64,000 nucleotides of DNA from NCBI GenBank assembly GCA_014237395.1, contig JABZFP010000015.1, positions 62,001 through 126,000 on the forward strand. Reading direction: 5' to 3'. The notes under the pieces are model-generated. The model saw only the letters and a program-made list of their open reading frames with translations. It was not told the DNA's origin and made no database searches. The stretch comes from Desulfobacteraceae bacterium (lineage in GTDB: Bacteria > Desulfobacterota > Desulfobacteria > Desulfobacterales > UBA5852). A program made the position numbers and the translations under genes. This document shows, piece by piece, positions 52,557 to 61,949 of the stretch. Each line of letters opens with the position of its first letter. The stretch's first letter is position 1.

Positions 52557-54134
52557 TCATTTTTCCTTGTGGCACTCCGTACAGCCGACCGGTTTCTCAA
52601 TTCCCATTTCGGTATGACAGCCCATGCATTGGATATGATAGGCGCCGAGCAGACCGGGGGTGTTCAGCTCCTTCTCGTTGAAGGGCTGCCCGTGGCAGCT
52701 GCCGCATTGGGGCGGCTTTTTGGCGAGCGGGCTGTTGTGATGGCACCCCTGGCAGAGAGTACCGGGGTCCGCATGGAAATTCGCCGCCAGTTTGTTGTCG
52801 CCGATGCTTTTCACCAGTGCCTGGACAATTTTGCGATGGGGCATCTCAACCGGCTGGTATTTCTTTTCCAGCTTGTTGATCACGACCTTTTCCGGAATGT
52901 CTTCGACGGGCAAAGTGCCCATGACCGGTGTCCGTGCGTTCAGCAGCATGGATGCCAGCATGGCCTCTTCAGGCTTGCCGGTAATTTCGGAACCGGCCGG
53001 CGCGCCTTCCATGTGACAGGCCAGACATGTCGCCGTATCTTTTTTGAGCCCCTTCTGGATGAATGCATGACAACCGGCGCAGGATTTGTCGGCCTGGGCA
53101 TTGGTGTGGCACCCCAGACAGGAAGCATCGGTGCGCAGTTGGTGCATGGCCTGCTCCAACCGCACAAAATCGCCCTCTTTGGTCCCGTTAACCGTATGAC
53201 ATTCCGCACACGAGGACAGGCTGGCGTGGTGGCAGGCCCGGCAGGTGTCGTTGTAGGTTTCGTGTTCCTTGTGATTGAATGGAACGGCTTTGGCCCGCAA
53301 AGCGCCTTCAGGGGTCAGACTGGATTTCGCGCCGGTCTTGACAAACACCACGTCCGGCTGATTGCGCTTCATGCGCGGCACGGTTTCCAGGGTGGCGATT
53401 TCAAGCTGTTGATCCGCATCGTGGCACCCGGCACAATTGACCGGCCCGGCTTCTTTCTTTTTGGCCAGTGTTTCCTGATGGCAGGCGATGCACGCCTGGT
53501 GCGAGGCTTCGCGGAAGGGAATGCGCTTTTCCTCTAGCTGCTCCTTGTGGCAGTAGCGGCAGGAGCTTTCCTTGCCTTCGACGTAAACCAGTTTTTGCGC
53601 TTTCTCATCATATTCGTGATGGCACTGGCCGCATTTTTTGTCCTGAGCTTTGACGTGCCGGTAATGCAGGGACTTGTCCATGCCGATGGCGTGCCAGGAA
53701 GAAACGGCGGTGGGCGATTTGACATGACATTCGCCGCAGGTGACCGGACCGCCCTTTTCACCTGTCGCCAGCGTTTCGGTATGACAGGCGATGCAGTTAT
53801 CGTGGTACACGCGCATGGTGGATTCCCGATCCAGGTCTTCCAGACGCAAAAATTTATGGGATAGACGCTGCTTGTCGTCTTTCCGGTGACATGCGGCACA
53901 ATCCTTCCCCTGTTTCTGCAGCGCTTCCGTGTGCTTGTCATGACGGTATACCACCGGGGGGCGATCCAGACGTCCAAAGCGGCTCATCGTGTCGATCACG
54001 ATGATATCCGCACTGCGCAGCACCTCTTTGTCCCCCGCCTGTTCAATCCCATAGGCAGCGGCACCGAGCACCAGCAGGACGGTTGACACGGCGATAACTC
54101 CTGTCCATCGTAGCAGCTTTCTTCCTTTCTCCAT
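52557..54134 (-). CDS. hmcA: Sixteen-haem high-molecular-weight cytochrome c HmcA
   Basis: A 525-residue periplasmic cytochrome with an N-terminal signal/anchor (residues ~10-30). I count exactly sixteen CxxCH sites, from CAACH near residue 79 to CTECH near the C-terminus, in cytochrome c3-like groups. Sixteen haems is the hallmark of HmcA of Desulfovibrio. It accepts electrons from periplasmic c3/hydrogenase and passes them to HmcB. It is the first structural gene after rrf2. Confidence 0.97.
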   Translation of the reverse strand: MEKGRKLLRWTGVIAVSTVLLVLGAAAYGIEQAGDKEVLRSADIIVIDTMSRFGRLDRPPVVYRHDKHTEALQKQGKDCAACHRKDDKQRLSHKFLRLEDLDRESTMRVYHDNCIACHTETLATGEKGGPVTCGECHVKSPTAVSSWHAIGMDKSLHYRHVKAQDKKCGQCHHEYDEKAQKLVYVEGKESSCRYCHKEQLEEKRIPFREASHQACIACHQETLAKKKEAGPVNCAGCHDADQQLEIATLETVPRMKRNQPDVVFVKTGAKSSLTPEGALRAKAVPFNHKEHETYNDTCRACHHASLSSCAECHTVNGTKEGDFVRLEQAMHQLRTDASCLGCHTNAQADKSCAGCHAFIQKGLKKDTATCLACHMEGAPAGSEITGKPEEAMLASMLLNARTPVMGTLPVEDIPEKVVINKLEKKYQPVEMPHRKIVQALVKSIGDNKLAANFHADPGTLCQGCHHNSPLAKKPPQCGSCHGQPFNEKELNTPGLLGAYHIQCMGCHTEMGIEKPVGCTECHKEK

Positions 54135-54179
54135 GTTCTGAATCCTTATCGATGTACCCGTGAATTAAACGAACAGCCC

Positions 54180-54605
54180 TCAGGACTCGACCATTCTTCC
54201 GTCTTCAACAAGATCCTGAATCGTTGTCTCGTCGAAAATACCGAACACCGCCTCATTGACCCGGTTCCACAGGGAGGCAAAAGCGCAATCCCTGTCCGTC
54301 GGGCACTGCAGTTTAAAAACACAATTCTGACAATCCTTGTGGTCCGGTTCCCCTTGCAGAAATCGAATCACGTTGCCGACCGTAATGTCCTCCGGTTCCC
54401 GCAGCAGAATATATCCGCCGTGATAGCCCCGCTTGGCGGCCACCAGACCGCTGCCCTTCAATTGCCCCAGGATCACTTCCAGAAACCGCCGTGGGATGGC
54501 CTGCGCAGTCGCGATCTCAGACACCTTGACCGGCCCCGATCCAAACCGTTTGGCAAGCTCAACGATGGCCCTGAGTGCATATTGATTTCTCTGGGTTAAA
54601 AACAT
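54180..54605 (-). CDS. rrf2: Rrf2-family transcriptional regulator
   Basis: A 141-residue Rrf2 winged-helix protein (FLTQRNQYALRAIVELAKR; IATAQAIPRRFLEVILGQLKGSGLV, YHGGYILLREPEDITVGNVI). Cys residues in KDCQNCVFKLQCPTDRDC could hold an Fe-S cluster as in IscR/NsrR. In Desulfovibrio Rrf2 represses the hmc operon. Starts at ATG 54605; TTG 21 bases upstream is possible. It lies 45 bases before hmcA, so it is part of the operon and probably autoregulated. Confidence 0.93.
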   Translation of the reverse strand: MFLTQRNQYALRAIVELAKRFGSGPVKVSEIATAQAIPRRFLEVILGQLKGSGLVAAKRGYHGGYILLREPEDITVGNVIRFLQGEPDHKDCQNCVFKLQCPTDRDCAFASLWNRVNEAVFGIFDETTIQDLVEDGRMVES

Positions 54606-54613
54606 CCGCCTGC

Positions 54614-54663
54614 TTTCTTGACTCAAACAATCGGGTTAATTCCCGACTCTTTTAGTCAAGAAA
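54614..54663. promoter_or_regulatory. Inverted repeat upstream of rrf2
   Basis: TTTCTTGACT (54614-54623) and AGTCAAGAAA (54654-54663) are perfect 10-base arms 30 bases apart. A smaller pair CGGG/CCCG lies inside. The repeat covers the predicted rrf2-hmc promoter area and is the natural candidate for the Rrf2 operator or for a co-regulator. Confidence 0.55.
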
Positions 54664-54678
54664 GAAAAACCTTGTCAA
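54650..54678 (-). promoter_or_regulatory. Possible rrf2-hmc promoter
   Basis: On the minus strand TTGACA (54678-54673), then CTAAAA/TAAAAG as a weak -10 about 17-18 bases on. It overlaps the right arm of the inverted repeat. Confidence 0.35.
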
Positions 54679-54862
54679 CGATAATTTTTGTATTTTTTCG
54701 ACTTATTTAATTTTTGTTATTATTTCGGATTGTTAAAATGATATATGGATAGCCTTGAATCAGAAAGGGAAGCGAAGAAAAGTGACGGAGGCGGGTGAAA
54801 TTGGGTATTGTAACTGATGGTTTGAGCGGCCGAAATACCCGGGGAGTGGGCAAGACCGGTAT

Positions 54863-54889
54863 AAAAAAAGGGGGCATAAATATGCCCCC
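54863..54889 (-). terminator. Terminator of rplM-rpsI
   Basis: GGGGGCATA (54870-54878), two-base loop, TATGCCCCC (54881-54889). On the minus strand seven T residues follow. It lies 30 bases past the rpsI stop. Confidence 0.88.
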
Positions 54890-54918
54890 CTTGAAAAAAA
54901 ACGCTGCCGATACCGTGA

Positions 54919-55308
54919 TTAACGCTTGGAGAACTGGAACCGGGCACGGGCACCGCGCTGACCGTATTTTTTCCGCTCCTTGACGCGCGGATCGCGCCTG
55001 ACAAAGCCCGCTTTTTTGAGAGGACCGCGGAATTCCGGGTTGGCCAGCATCAACGCCCGGGTGATACCGTGCCGAATCGCACCGGCCTGTCCGGAAATAC
55101 CACCACCGACCACCCTTACCTTGATGTCGTAGGTATTCATGGTATTCGTGAGAACCAGCGGCTGAAAAAGGTCCATCTTTGCCGTCTCTACCTGAAAATA
55201 ATCATCGATGGGACGGTTGTTAATAATGACTTTTCCACTTCCAGGGGTTAGATATGTCCTGGCAATCGCTGATTTCCGTCTTCCAGTGGCATAATACGTG
55301 TTTTCCAT
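54919..55308 (-). CDS. rpsI: Ribosomal protein S9
   Basis: A 129-residue S9 protein: [16 protein letters not shown] at the N-terminus, [21 protein letters not shown] in the middle and the basic end [15 protein letters not shown], whose last Arg contacts P-site tRNA. It follows rplM by 40 bases in the standard L13-S9 pair. Confidence 0.98.
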   Translation of the reverse strand: MENTYYATGRRKSAIARTYLTPGSGKVIINNRPIDDYFQVETAKMDLFQPLVLTNTMNTYDIKVRVVGGGISGQAGAIRHGITRALMLANPEFRGPLKKAGFVRRDPRVKERKKYGQRGARARFQFSKR

Positions 55309-55348
55309 AATCTTGGCTATCCCTAATCTTTAAATTGGCAGTAAGCGA

Positions 55349-55786
55349 TCAGCTCAACGTCAGTGTTTCAGGCTGTTGCGCCTCGTGGGGGTGCGCATTC
55401 CCGGCATAGACTTTGAGTTTCTTAAACAGCTTGCGACCGAGTCGATTCTTTGGCAGCATGCCTTTTACGGCAAACCGAACCAGATCTTCCGGTCGCTTTT
55501 CCTTCAAATTTTTTGCGCTGATGGATGTCAACCCGCCGATATAGCCACTGTGGCGATGGTAGAGTTTCTGATCCCATTTGCGCCCTGTCAGGGCGACCTT
55601 TTCAGCGTTGATCACCACGACCCAATCACCGGTATCGACATGCGGCGTAAAGGCCGGGTTATGCTTGCCCCGCAAATGACTGGCCACCTTTGTAGCCAGA
55701 CGCCCAAGGATGGCATCCTCGGCGTTGATAACATACCATTTGCCCTGATTGTCCGAATTTTTTGCACTGACTGTGTATTTTTTCAC
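55349..55786 (-). CDS. rplM: Ribosomal protein L13
   Basis: A 145-residue L13 protein ([57 protein letters not shown]). A GTG start with AGGAG upstream. First gene of the L13-S9 operon. Confidence 0.98.
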   Translation of the reverse strand: MKKYTVSAKNSDNQGKWYVINAEDAILGRLATKVASHLRGKHNPAFTPHVDTGDWVVVINAEKVALTGRKWDQKLYHRHSGYIGGLTSISAKNLKEKRPEDLVRFAVKGMLPKNRLGRKLFKKLKVYAGNAHPHEAQQPETLTLS

Positions 55787-55819
55787 GTTTCCAACTCCTA
55801 TCGATAATAGAATCTGGGA

Positions 55820-55848
55820 CTATTAATTGATTGAGAAAACCATGTCAA
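55820..55848 (-). promoter_or_regulatory. Promoter of rplM-rpsI
   Basis: On the minus strand TTGACA (55848-55843), a 17-base spacer and TAATAG (55825-55820), about 35 bases before the rplM start. Confidence 0.6.
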
Positions 55849-56025
55849 GATTTTTTTTGAAACTTCCCATCACCAAATGGGCTGCAAACCACCGTCCGGA
55901 TTGCCCTGCTGTTTGACAGACGCAGGGAAATCCCCTATAGCGACAACCTGGTCCTCCCTGGAATACGGACATCGCAGGCACCATGCCATCCCCGAATGAC
56001 ACCCCTGGTAGCGGAGCCATATCGT

Positions 56026-56634
56026 ATGCTTGAAACCGAGGTCAAATTTCTGTTGACGGATCCGGCCAGCATGCCCCGCCGCCTGCAACAGGCCGGGGCT
56101 GTTTCCACGGGCCGCGTCTTTGAGACCAACTATCGCTATGATGATGCCGACGGTCGACTGCTGGCCGCCCAATGCCTGCTGAGGCTGAGGCGCGATCGCC
56201 GCAATCGTTTGACGGTCAAGCAACCGCACCCCGATGGCAGCCACCAGTTCAAGACCCATGAGGAATTGGAAATCGACGTATCCGATTTCGATACGGCCAG
56301 CCGCATTCTGGCAACCCTCGGATTTCTTCGGGTGCAGATCTATGAAAAACACCGCGAAACTTTTGTCCTGGGATCGACCGAGATCTGCCTGGATGAGATG
56401 CCGTATGGCCACTTCCTGGAAATCGAGGGCACGCCGGAAACGATCCCCGCCGTGGCCATGCGCCTGGGCCTCGTGTGGCAGCGACGCATCCTGGCGAACT
56501 ATTTACAGATATTTGAAACCATTCGCCACGCTTTAGGATTGCCCTTCACCGACGTGACCTTTGCCCATTTTAAAAACGTGCAAGCCGATCTGGTGCCGCT
56601 GATTCAGGATTTCGAAGCGGAATCGCCACCATGA
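56026..56634 (+). CDS. cyaB: CYTH-domain protein, class IV adenylate cyclase type
   Basis: A 202-residue CYTH protein. The signature ExExK appears as ETEVKFLL at the N-terminus. LRLRRDRRNRLTVKQP supplies the next cationic strands, and DEMPYGHFLEIEG is the acidic metal-binding strand. The family includes class IV adenylate cyclases and thiamine or inorganic triphosphatases, so the substrate is not certain. GGAG lies before the ATG. It overlaps the next gene by 4 bases. Confidence 0.88.
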   Translation: MLETEVKFLLTDPASMPRRLQQAGAVSTGRVFETNYRYDDADGRLLAAQCLLRLRRDRRNRLTVKQPHPDGSHQFKTHEELEIDVSDFDTASRILATLGFLRVQIYEKHRETFVLGSTEICLDEMPYGHFLEIEGTPETIPAVAMRLGLVWQRRILANYLQIFETIRHALGLPFTDVTFAHFKNVQADLVPLIQDFEAESPP

Positions 56635-57419
56635 CGTCCACCCCCCAACCGGCCTTTTCCATCCTGACCCTCAACCTCCGGTTCGGTTTGGCCGACGACG
56701 GACCCCAGGCCTGGGTACATCGTCGCCCGCTGCTGCGTCAATTCCTGGAAGCCCACGAGGAGGACTTTATGGTGTTTCAGGAAGCCAACGATTTCCAGAT
56801 CGATTTTCTGGCCGAATGCCTGCCGGGGTACGCCTTCATCGGAAAACGCCATCCCGCGCCGCCCGCCTGGCAAAACAACGTCATTTTTTACCGCGCACCA
56901 TGGAAGCTGGACCAATCGGACCACTTCTATCTCAGCCCCACACCGGATATTCCCAGCCGCTTTGCGGCAAGCCTCTGGCCGCGGCAGTGCACCCTGGGCC
57001 GTTTCAGCGCCGGTCCGCATGAGGTGGTGTGCGCGACGACCCACCTGGACTTCGATGAAACCGTCCAGGTCGACAGCGCGAAAATCATCCTGGCGCGCAT
57101 CGACCGGATGGCGTCCAATCAGCCCGTCATCCTGGCAGGTGATTTCAACTGTACGCCGACTTCAAGCTGCCATGCCATTTTTACGCGTCCCGAACATACC
57201 AACCGGCCGCCAAGACCGCCATTTCGCAACGTGCTGGAACCGTCCTTTCCCGGAACTTTTCACGGCTTCAAGGGGGGTGACGGCAGCCGCTGCATCGACT
57301 GGATTCTTTACCGGGGTGCGATCGCTCTGCACCACGTCGGCGTGATCCCCTTTCAGACCGGCGCCTGCTATCCATCGGATCATTATCCGGTGGCAGCGGA
57401 TTTTTTCTGGAAAAGTTGA
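56631..57419 (+). CDS. Endonuclease/exonuclease/phosphatase family protein
   Basis: A 262-residue EEP-fold hydrolase. LTLNLRFG gives the first metal Asn, FQEAND the catalytic Glu, THLDF the His/Asp pair, LAGDFNCTP the Asp/Asn, and SDHYPVAADF the terminal Asp-His. No signal peptide. It is translationally coupled (ATGA) to the CYTH gene, so the two may act on the same nucleotide or phosphate ester. Substrate unknown. Confidence 0.88.
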   Translation: MTSTPQPAFSILTLNLRFGLADDGPQAWVHRRPLLRQFLEAHEEDFMVFQEANDFQIDFLAECLPGYAFIGKRHPAPPAWQNNVIFYRAPWKLDQSDHFYLSPTPDIPSRFAASLWPRQCTLGRFSAGPHEVVCATTHLDFDETVQVDSAKIILARIDRMASNQPVILAGDFNCTPTSSCHAIFTRPEHTNRPPRPPFRNVLEPSFPGTFHGFKGGDGSRCIDWILYRGAIALHHVGVIPFQTGACYPSDHYPVAADFFWKS

Positions 57420-57506
57420 CATGCCGCCGATAAGAAGGTGTGTCGGAACGTCGGGGAAAAGACCGCGGCCGGCGGCGATTGCCGCCTGGCTGTTGCCCTT
57501 GAGGGT

Positions 57507-57893
57507 TTAAAGATCAATAACCGGTTTGGCCGGGGCTGACAGCTTTTTTTCAAGGTAAGCTTCCTGGCGGCCCAATTGGCGGACATCGGCATTGAGACGC
57601 CCGCCTTCATGAACCACGAGGCTTCGGCACTGAACACGGCCGTCGCAACGCCCTGTCGGGAGAACCACAAGCTCCACGCTGGCATGCACATCGCCATCAA
57701 AGCGCCCCCCGATGGTCAGTCGTTCGACCCGCATATCCGCGCTGGCGGCCCCCTCTTCGGCAATCGTCACGGTATTGCCCTTGACTTTGCCACCCACATG
57801 GCCACGGATCAGCAGTTCGCCGGAAAATTCGATGGTGCCTTCCACGGAAAAGCCGTCATCGACAATCGAAATAAAGGTTTTCTTGCGGGTCAA
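57507..57893 (-). CDS. Bactofilin
   Basis: A 128-residue bactofilin with a short N-terminal tail and a right-handed beta-helix of DUF583 repeats (VEGTIEFSGELLIRGHVGG; LTIGGRFDGDVHASVELVVLPTGRCDGRVQC). It polymerises into cytoskeletal filaments under the membrane. Its start overlaps the upstream coiled-coil membrane gene by 4 bases, suggesting that protein anchors or localises it. Confidence 0.93.
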   Translation of the reverse strand: MTRKKTFISIVDDGFSVEGTIEFSGELLIRGHVGGKVKGNTVTIAEEGAASADMRVERLTIGGRFDGDVHASVELVVLPTGRCDGRVQCRSLVVHEGGRLNADVRQLGRQEAYLEKKLSAPAKPVIDL

Positions 57894-58846
57894 GGCTGCG
57901 CTCCTGTGGGGTCTTGGGGTTCGGGCTCCGGCAGCTCAAGTCCAAACGGCGCAGCAATCGTGCCGGTGTCCGCCGAAGGGGGGGCCGGTGCGACCACCGC
58001 CGCGGGGACTGTTTCTTTTTCCGGAATAGCCAGCGTCACATCGAAAGGTTTTTCCAACAGCTGCTTGCCTTCAAGCGTATAGGCATAGACCGCGGCACGA
58101 ACAAACTGCGTGCCGGGCTCGGCAAACTTCCGTTGCAGGGTCAATGTCATAAACCGCGATATGGAGAAACGTCGCCCGCGATTGCCAAGCGGTTGCCCAT
58201 TCCGCAGCGGTACGGAGGGTAGCGCAAACCGCAGAGGGGACGCCCCTTCATCGGTATGCAATACCACCACCGCACGCCCGCCGGCTGCTCCCTGCCCCGT
58301 GTTCTTGATCACGAATTCTGCTTCGATCGTTTCCGTATCCGCACGATAGGCAAGCTTCAAGCCCTCCACATCCACCTGGGGCTCCTTTTTCTGCTCGGGC
58401 TCGGCTGCCGCCGGTTTTGCGGCAGGCGGGGGAACGGCCGATGACGCGGTTGCTTCCGTCTCGGGGGCTGTGGGAGGCGGCGCCGCTTCCACCTGGGGTG
58501 AAACCGATGCCACACGGGCCTCGGGCACCGTCGTCTTCTCTGCTGTGGCCGCCTGGGCTTCCATGCGCACCGCACGGGCTTTGAGCAATTCATTCTCTTG
58601 CTGAAGGGCGGTGATCTCTTCCTCCAACGTGCCGACCGTTTCGGCGAGCGCCATCTGTTTGCGCAGCGTTCCGCCGTAGAGAAGGCCCATGACAGCGGCA
58701 ATCGCCAGCGCGACGACGCTCAGCCCGATGATCGCCCAAAGTTTTTGGCGGAAATGAGGGATCCGGCGGATCCGCCCCTGTCCGTCGACCAACAGGACTG
58801 TCCAGCTTTTTTTATATTTCGAAGCAATCGTCGTTTTTTTCATCAT
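57890..58846 (-). CDS. Coiled-coil membrane protein coupled to bactofilin
   Basis: A 318-residue protein. The cytoplasmic N-terminus (SWTVLLVDGQGRIRRIPHF) and one transmembrane helix (LWAIIGLSVVALAIAAVMGLL, ~36-58) are like those of M23 peptidases found near bactofilins. A short coiled coil follows (~70-105, LEEEITALQQENELLKAR), then a Pro/Ala linker and a beta-rich periplasmic domain (~165-295, EAEFVIKNTGQGAAGGRAVVVLHTDEG). No LytM motif (HxxxD, HxH) is visible. The ATG at 58846 is chosen; another follows directly. Confidence 0.75.
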   Translation of the reverse strand: MMKKTTIASKYKKSWTVLLVDGQGRIRRIPHFRQKLWAIIGLSVVALAIAAVMGLLYGGTLRKQMALAETVGTLEEEITALQQENELLKARAVRMEAQAATAEKTTVPEARVASVSPQVEAAPPPTAPETEATASSAVPPPAAKPAAAEPEQKKEPQVDVEGLKLAYRADTETIEAEFVIKNTGQGAAGGRAVVVLHTDEGASPLRFALPSVPLRNGQPLGNRGRRFSISRFMTLTLQRKFAEPGTQFVRAAVYAYTLEGKQLLEKPFDVTLAIPEKETVPAAVVAPAPPSADTGTIAAPFGLELPEPEPQDPTGAQP

Positions 58847-58908
58847 TCGTTGTTTCGGGCACCACGTTGCCACTGTTGCCGGTAGGAATTCGGAAGCGAA
58901 AAAATGGA

Positions 58909-59727
58909 TCAGGAATTGCGTGAAACATGAATCGGTGACCCGGAGACGATCCCCAAAACCATACCGGCATGGCCCTGATTGACCGCAATTTCAAGCGTAT
59001 CACGGCTGCCAATGGTCGCCAGCAATTCGCCGACCGGAACAGCACTGTACGCGGCCACCAGCGGAATGGCGGGGCGATTCCCGATCTTGATCATCGAAAC
59101 TTGTTTCAGATCATCTTCCCGGACGGATGTCAATAGGCCGCGCCCGATATTGGTCACCACGTTGCCAAAACGATCAACGGCCACAACGGTTCCCCATAGG
59201 GTGCCATCGGCTTCCTGCCGCGCCGCGGGAAACGCCTGGCATGCCAGATCTTCGATGGCCTTCCGGGGACCTATTTTTTCGGGATCTCCGCCGGAAGCCA
59301 GAAAACCCGCCACCGGCGCCATGATATCGCGACCATTGAATGTCGCGCTGATGGTCGGTGCGAAAAGATCCCGATTCGTCACCCGCCAGGCCGTCTGCAA
59401 GATATTCTGTGCGATCAGACCACTTAGCAAACCGTTATCCGGGCAGAGGAATCCACTGGATTGGGCTTGGGCGAAGACGATATCGCGATGGCCGCCGACG
59501 CCGGGATCCACCACCATGACGTGCAGGGTTCCCTCGGGAAAAAATCGGTATGCGGCGGCAATCATGGCAGCCGCCTGGCCGATGTCATGCGGCATAATAT
59601 GGTGACAAAGATCGACCAGCGCGGCATGGGGCGCGTGGCTCAGAATAACCCCCTTCATCACTCCGACATATTCGTCCTGATCGCCAAAATCGGTTAAAAG
59701 AGAAATGATGGCGGGCGGCGTTTTCAT
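58909..59727 (-). CDS. SAM hydroxide adenosyltransferase (DUF62 family)
   Basis: A 272-residue DUF62/SAM_HAT protein: SLLTDFGDQDEYVGVMKGVIL with the conserved Asp, DLCHHIMPHDI, VVDPGVGG near 75-82, FLCPDNGLL and FNGRDIMAPVAG. The family hydrolyses S-adenosylmethionine to adenosine and methionine; fluorinase and chlorinase are specialised relatives. The usual housekeeping version is expected here. It lies 7 bases after ruvB. Confidence 0.92.
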   Translation of the reverse strand: MKTPPAIISLLTDFGDQDEYVGVMKGVILSHAPHAALVDLCHHIMPHDIGQAAAMIAAAYRFFPEGTLHVMVVDPGVGGHRDIVFAQAQSSGFLCPDNGLLSGLIAQNILQTAWRVTNRDLFAPTISATFNGRDIMAPVAGFLASGGDPEKIGPRKAIEDLACQAFPAARQEADGTLWGTVVAVDRFGNVVTNIGRGLLTSVREDDLKQVSMIKIGNRPAIPLVAAYSAVPVGELLATIGSRDTLEIAVNQGHAGMVLGIVSGSPIHVSRNS

Positions 59728-59734
59728 CCGATCG

Positions 59735-60781
59735 TCATTCGCGGAACAGCCCCTGCTGATAGGTCACCCCCAAGTGTTTATAGGCGGCTTCCGACGTTCG
59801 GCGCCCCGATGAAGTTCGCATGAGGAAGCCGCGTTTGAGCAGATAAGGCTCCACGACATCCACCAGCGTGTCGGATTCCTCCTGGAGCGTTGCCGCCAAG
59901 GCCTCGATACCAACCGGACCGCCACGATAATAATCGATGATCGTTTGCAGGTAACGCCGATCCAGTTTCGTCAAACCCTGGTCGTCAACCCCCTCGAGCG
60001 CCAGGGCGGCCGTTACCGTATCGAAGGTGATCCGCCCCTTGGCCCGGACCTGGCTGAAATCCCGCACACGTTTCAGGAGCCGGTTGGCAATCCGGGGCGT
60101 CCCTCGACAGCGGCGGGCCAACTCCATGGCCGCATCTGCTTCGATGGGCACATCCAACAGTGCCGCAGAGCGTTTGGTAATTTTCACGAGATCGTCAAGG
60201 GCATAAAAATCCAGACTCCGCATGATGCCGAAACGGTCCCGCAGTGGGGCCGAAAGCAACCCGACGCGGGTGGTGGCCCCCACCAGGCAGAACCGGCGCA
60301 GGCGATAGCGATGGCTGCGCGCATGAACACCTTTGTCGAAGACAAAATCGATCGCAAAATCCTCCATGGCCGGGTAGAGAAGCTCCTCCACCGATTTCGG
60401 CGTGCGATGAATTTCATCGATAAATAAAAGATCGCCATCTTCAAGATGCGTCAAAATCCCGATCAGGTCGCCCCCCTTCTCAAGGGCCGGGCCGGAGGTC
60501 ACCGTCAGCGTGCCGCCGGTCTCGTTGGCGATGATATGCGCCAGTGTTGTCTTGCCCAGGCCGGGGGGGCCGTGGAAAAGGACATGGTCCACGGGCTCGT
60601 TGCGCATTTTGGCAGCCTCGATGGCAATGCGCAGGGTTTCCACGGCCTGGTTTTGGCCGACGTAGTCATCAAGGGTTTCCGGTCGGAGGGAAAGGATGTC
60701 GGTTTCCAGGTCCTGAGAAGTTTCCTTCTCGGACAGAATACCCTTGCGCTCCGAAGAATAAGACAGGACGTCATCACTCAT
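59735..60781 (-). CDS. ruvB: Holliday junction helicase motor RuvB
   Basis: A 348-residue AAA+ protein of full length: [19 protein letters not shown] (Walker A), LLFIDEIHR (Walker B), [20 protein letters not shown] (sensor), and a C-terminal winged helix ([35 protein letters not shown]). It drives branch migration with RuvA. Its ATG overlaps the ruvA stop by 4 bases. Confidence 0.98.
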   Translation of the reverse strand: MSDDVLSYSSERKGILSEKETSQDLETDILSLRPETLDDYVGQNQAVETLRIAIEAAKMRNEPVDHVLFHGPPGLGKTTLAHIIANETGGTLTVTSGPALEKGGDLIGILTHLEDGDLLFIDEIHRTPKSVEELLYPAMEDFAIDFVFDKGVHARSHRYRLRRFCLVGATTRVGLLSAPLRDRFGIMRSLDFYALDDLVKITKRSAALLDVPIEADAAMELARRCRGTPRIANRLLKRVRDFSQVRAKGRITFDTVTAALALEGVDDQGLTKLDRRYLQTIIDYYRGGPVGIEALAATLQEESDTLVDVVEPYLLKRGFLMRTSSGRRTSEAAYKHLGVTYQQGLFRE

Positions 60782-61395
60782 GCGAATTCTTCACCCCGAT
60801 AGATTTCGTCAAACAGTTCTTCCGGCGTTGCGATGGCCGGATTGCGATCCATGGCGCCGGCGATCATCCGTTTGGCGTCGGCGGTTTTATGTCCCAACTG
60901 TTTCGTGAGGACATCCAGCACCAGTTGGCCGAGATCACTCATCGGCATCACCGCGGGCACCTCACCTTTGCGGATCAACGCGAATTTTTCCATTTTACCG
61001 GAGAGGGTTGCCACAATCTTCTGGGCCGTTCGGCTGCCAACGCCGTTTAAGCGCCGTAAAGCGCCAAGGTCACCGCTCTCAATCGCTCGTGCGATGTCCC
61101 GCACCGGTATATTCATGGCCTTGACGGCCTTCATGGGACCGATATCTTCCACGGAAATGAAATATTGGAAAAATTCCTTTTCCACCTCCATGTTAAAGCC
61201 GATGAGAACCGGTTTCGGCTGGCGTTCGGTCTGGTGATAGTAGATGTAAAGCTCCAGTGATTCGCCGATTGCCTTGGTTTGGAGGGACTCCATCACCACG
61301 GCCGGGAGAAGGACCTCATAGCCCAGCTGATTGGCCAGAATCAGGACCCGCTCTTTTTCTTTTTTCAGTAATTTGCCTTCGATATACCCGATCAT
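60778..61395 (-). CDS. ruvA: Holliday junction DNA-binding subunit RuvA
   Basis: A 205-residue protein of family length starting [19 protein letters not shown]. Domain I is an OB fold, domain II holds two helix-hairpin-helix motifs ([35 protein letters not shown]), and domain III binds RuvB ([18 protein letters not shown]). I reject the longer in-frame start because it would overlap ruvC with atypical sequence. Confidence 0.97.
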   Translation of the reverse strand: MIGYIEGKLLKKEKERVLILANQLGYEVLLPAVVMESLQTKAIGESLELYIYYHQTERQPKPVLIGFNMEVEKEFFQYFISVEDIGPMKAVKAMNIPVRDIARAIESGDLGALRRLNGVGSRTAQKIVATLSGKMEKFALIRKGEVPAVMPMSDLGQLVLDVLTKQLGHKTADAKRMIAGAMDRNPAIATPEELFDEIYRGEEFA

Positions 61396-61432
61396 GATGT
61401 CTTTCGAAAAACCAACGTGCGGATCGCGCCTG

Positions 61433-61915
61433 TCATCCGTTTTGTCGAAAAAGACCGATAAGGGCCAGCCCCAGTGCATCAGAAGCGTGAAAGGGGCGGA
61501 TAGCGTGCTCCAGCTTCAGAGCGTGTCGAACCGCTTTTTCCAGTTGGCTTTTACTGGCGTTGCCGTTTCCCGTCAAAACCTGTTTGGCCTCCCGTACCGG
61601 GATCTCCTTGATGGGTACGTTGATGTGGCACCCCGCCAGGAGGATAACACCGGTAACCTTGCCGAGCAGAATACCGGATTTGGGGTATTTCTCGAGGGAG
61701 AAAACATCTTCGACCACCATCAGGTCCGGCATTTCCTGCCGCAGCACCTCGAGGACTTTGGTATAAATAATCTCAAGGCGTTTGGATTGTTCCTCTTTTT
61801 GGGATGTGGCGATACTGCCGAAAGCGAACCCGTCGATGCGCAAACCGTGTCCGTGGACCACACCGATTCCTGTATCGGCAAGGCCGGGATCAATGCCCAG
61901 GACTTTCATTGACAA
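61433..61915 (-). CDS. ruvC: Holliday junction resolvase RuvC
   Basis: A 160-residue nuclease. The catalytic acids are visible in LGIDPGLADTGIG (Asp7), VEDVF, and HASDALGLAL near 148. It resolves junctions processed by RuvAB. First of the ruvCAB cluster. Confidence 0.97.
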   Translation of the reverse strand: MSMKVLGIDPGLADTGIGVVHGHGLRIDGFAFGSIATSQKEEQSKRLEIIYTKVLEVLRQEMPDLMVVEDVFSLEKYPKSGILLGKVTGVILLAGCHINVPIKEIPVREAKQVLTGNGNASKSQLEKAVRHALKLEHAIRPFHASDALGLALIGLFRQNG

Positions 61916-61949
61916 CCAGGCCGCCCACCGTCCATAGGCTGACGGGGCA

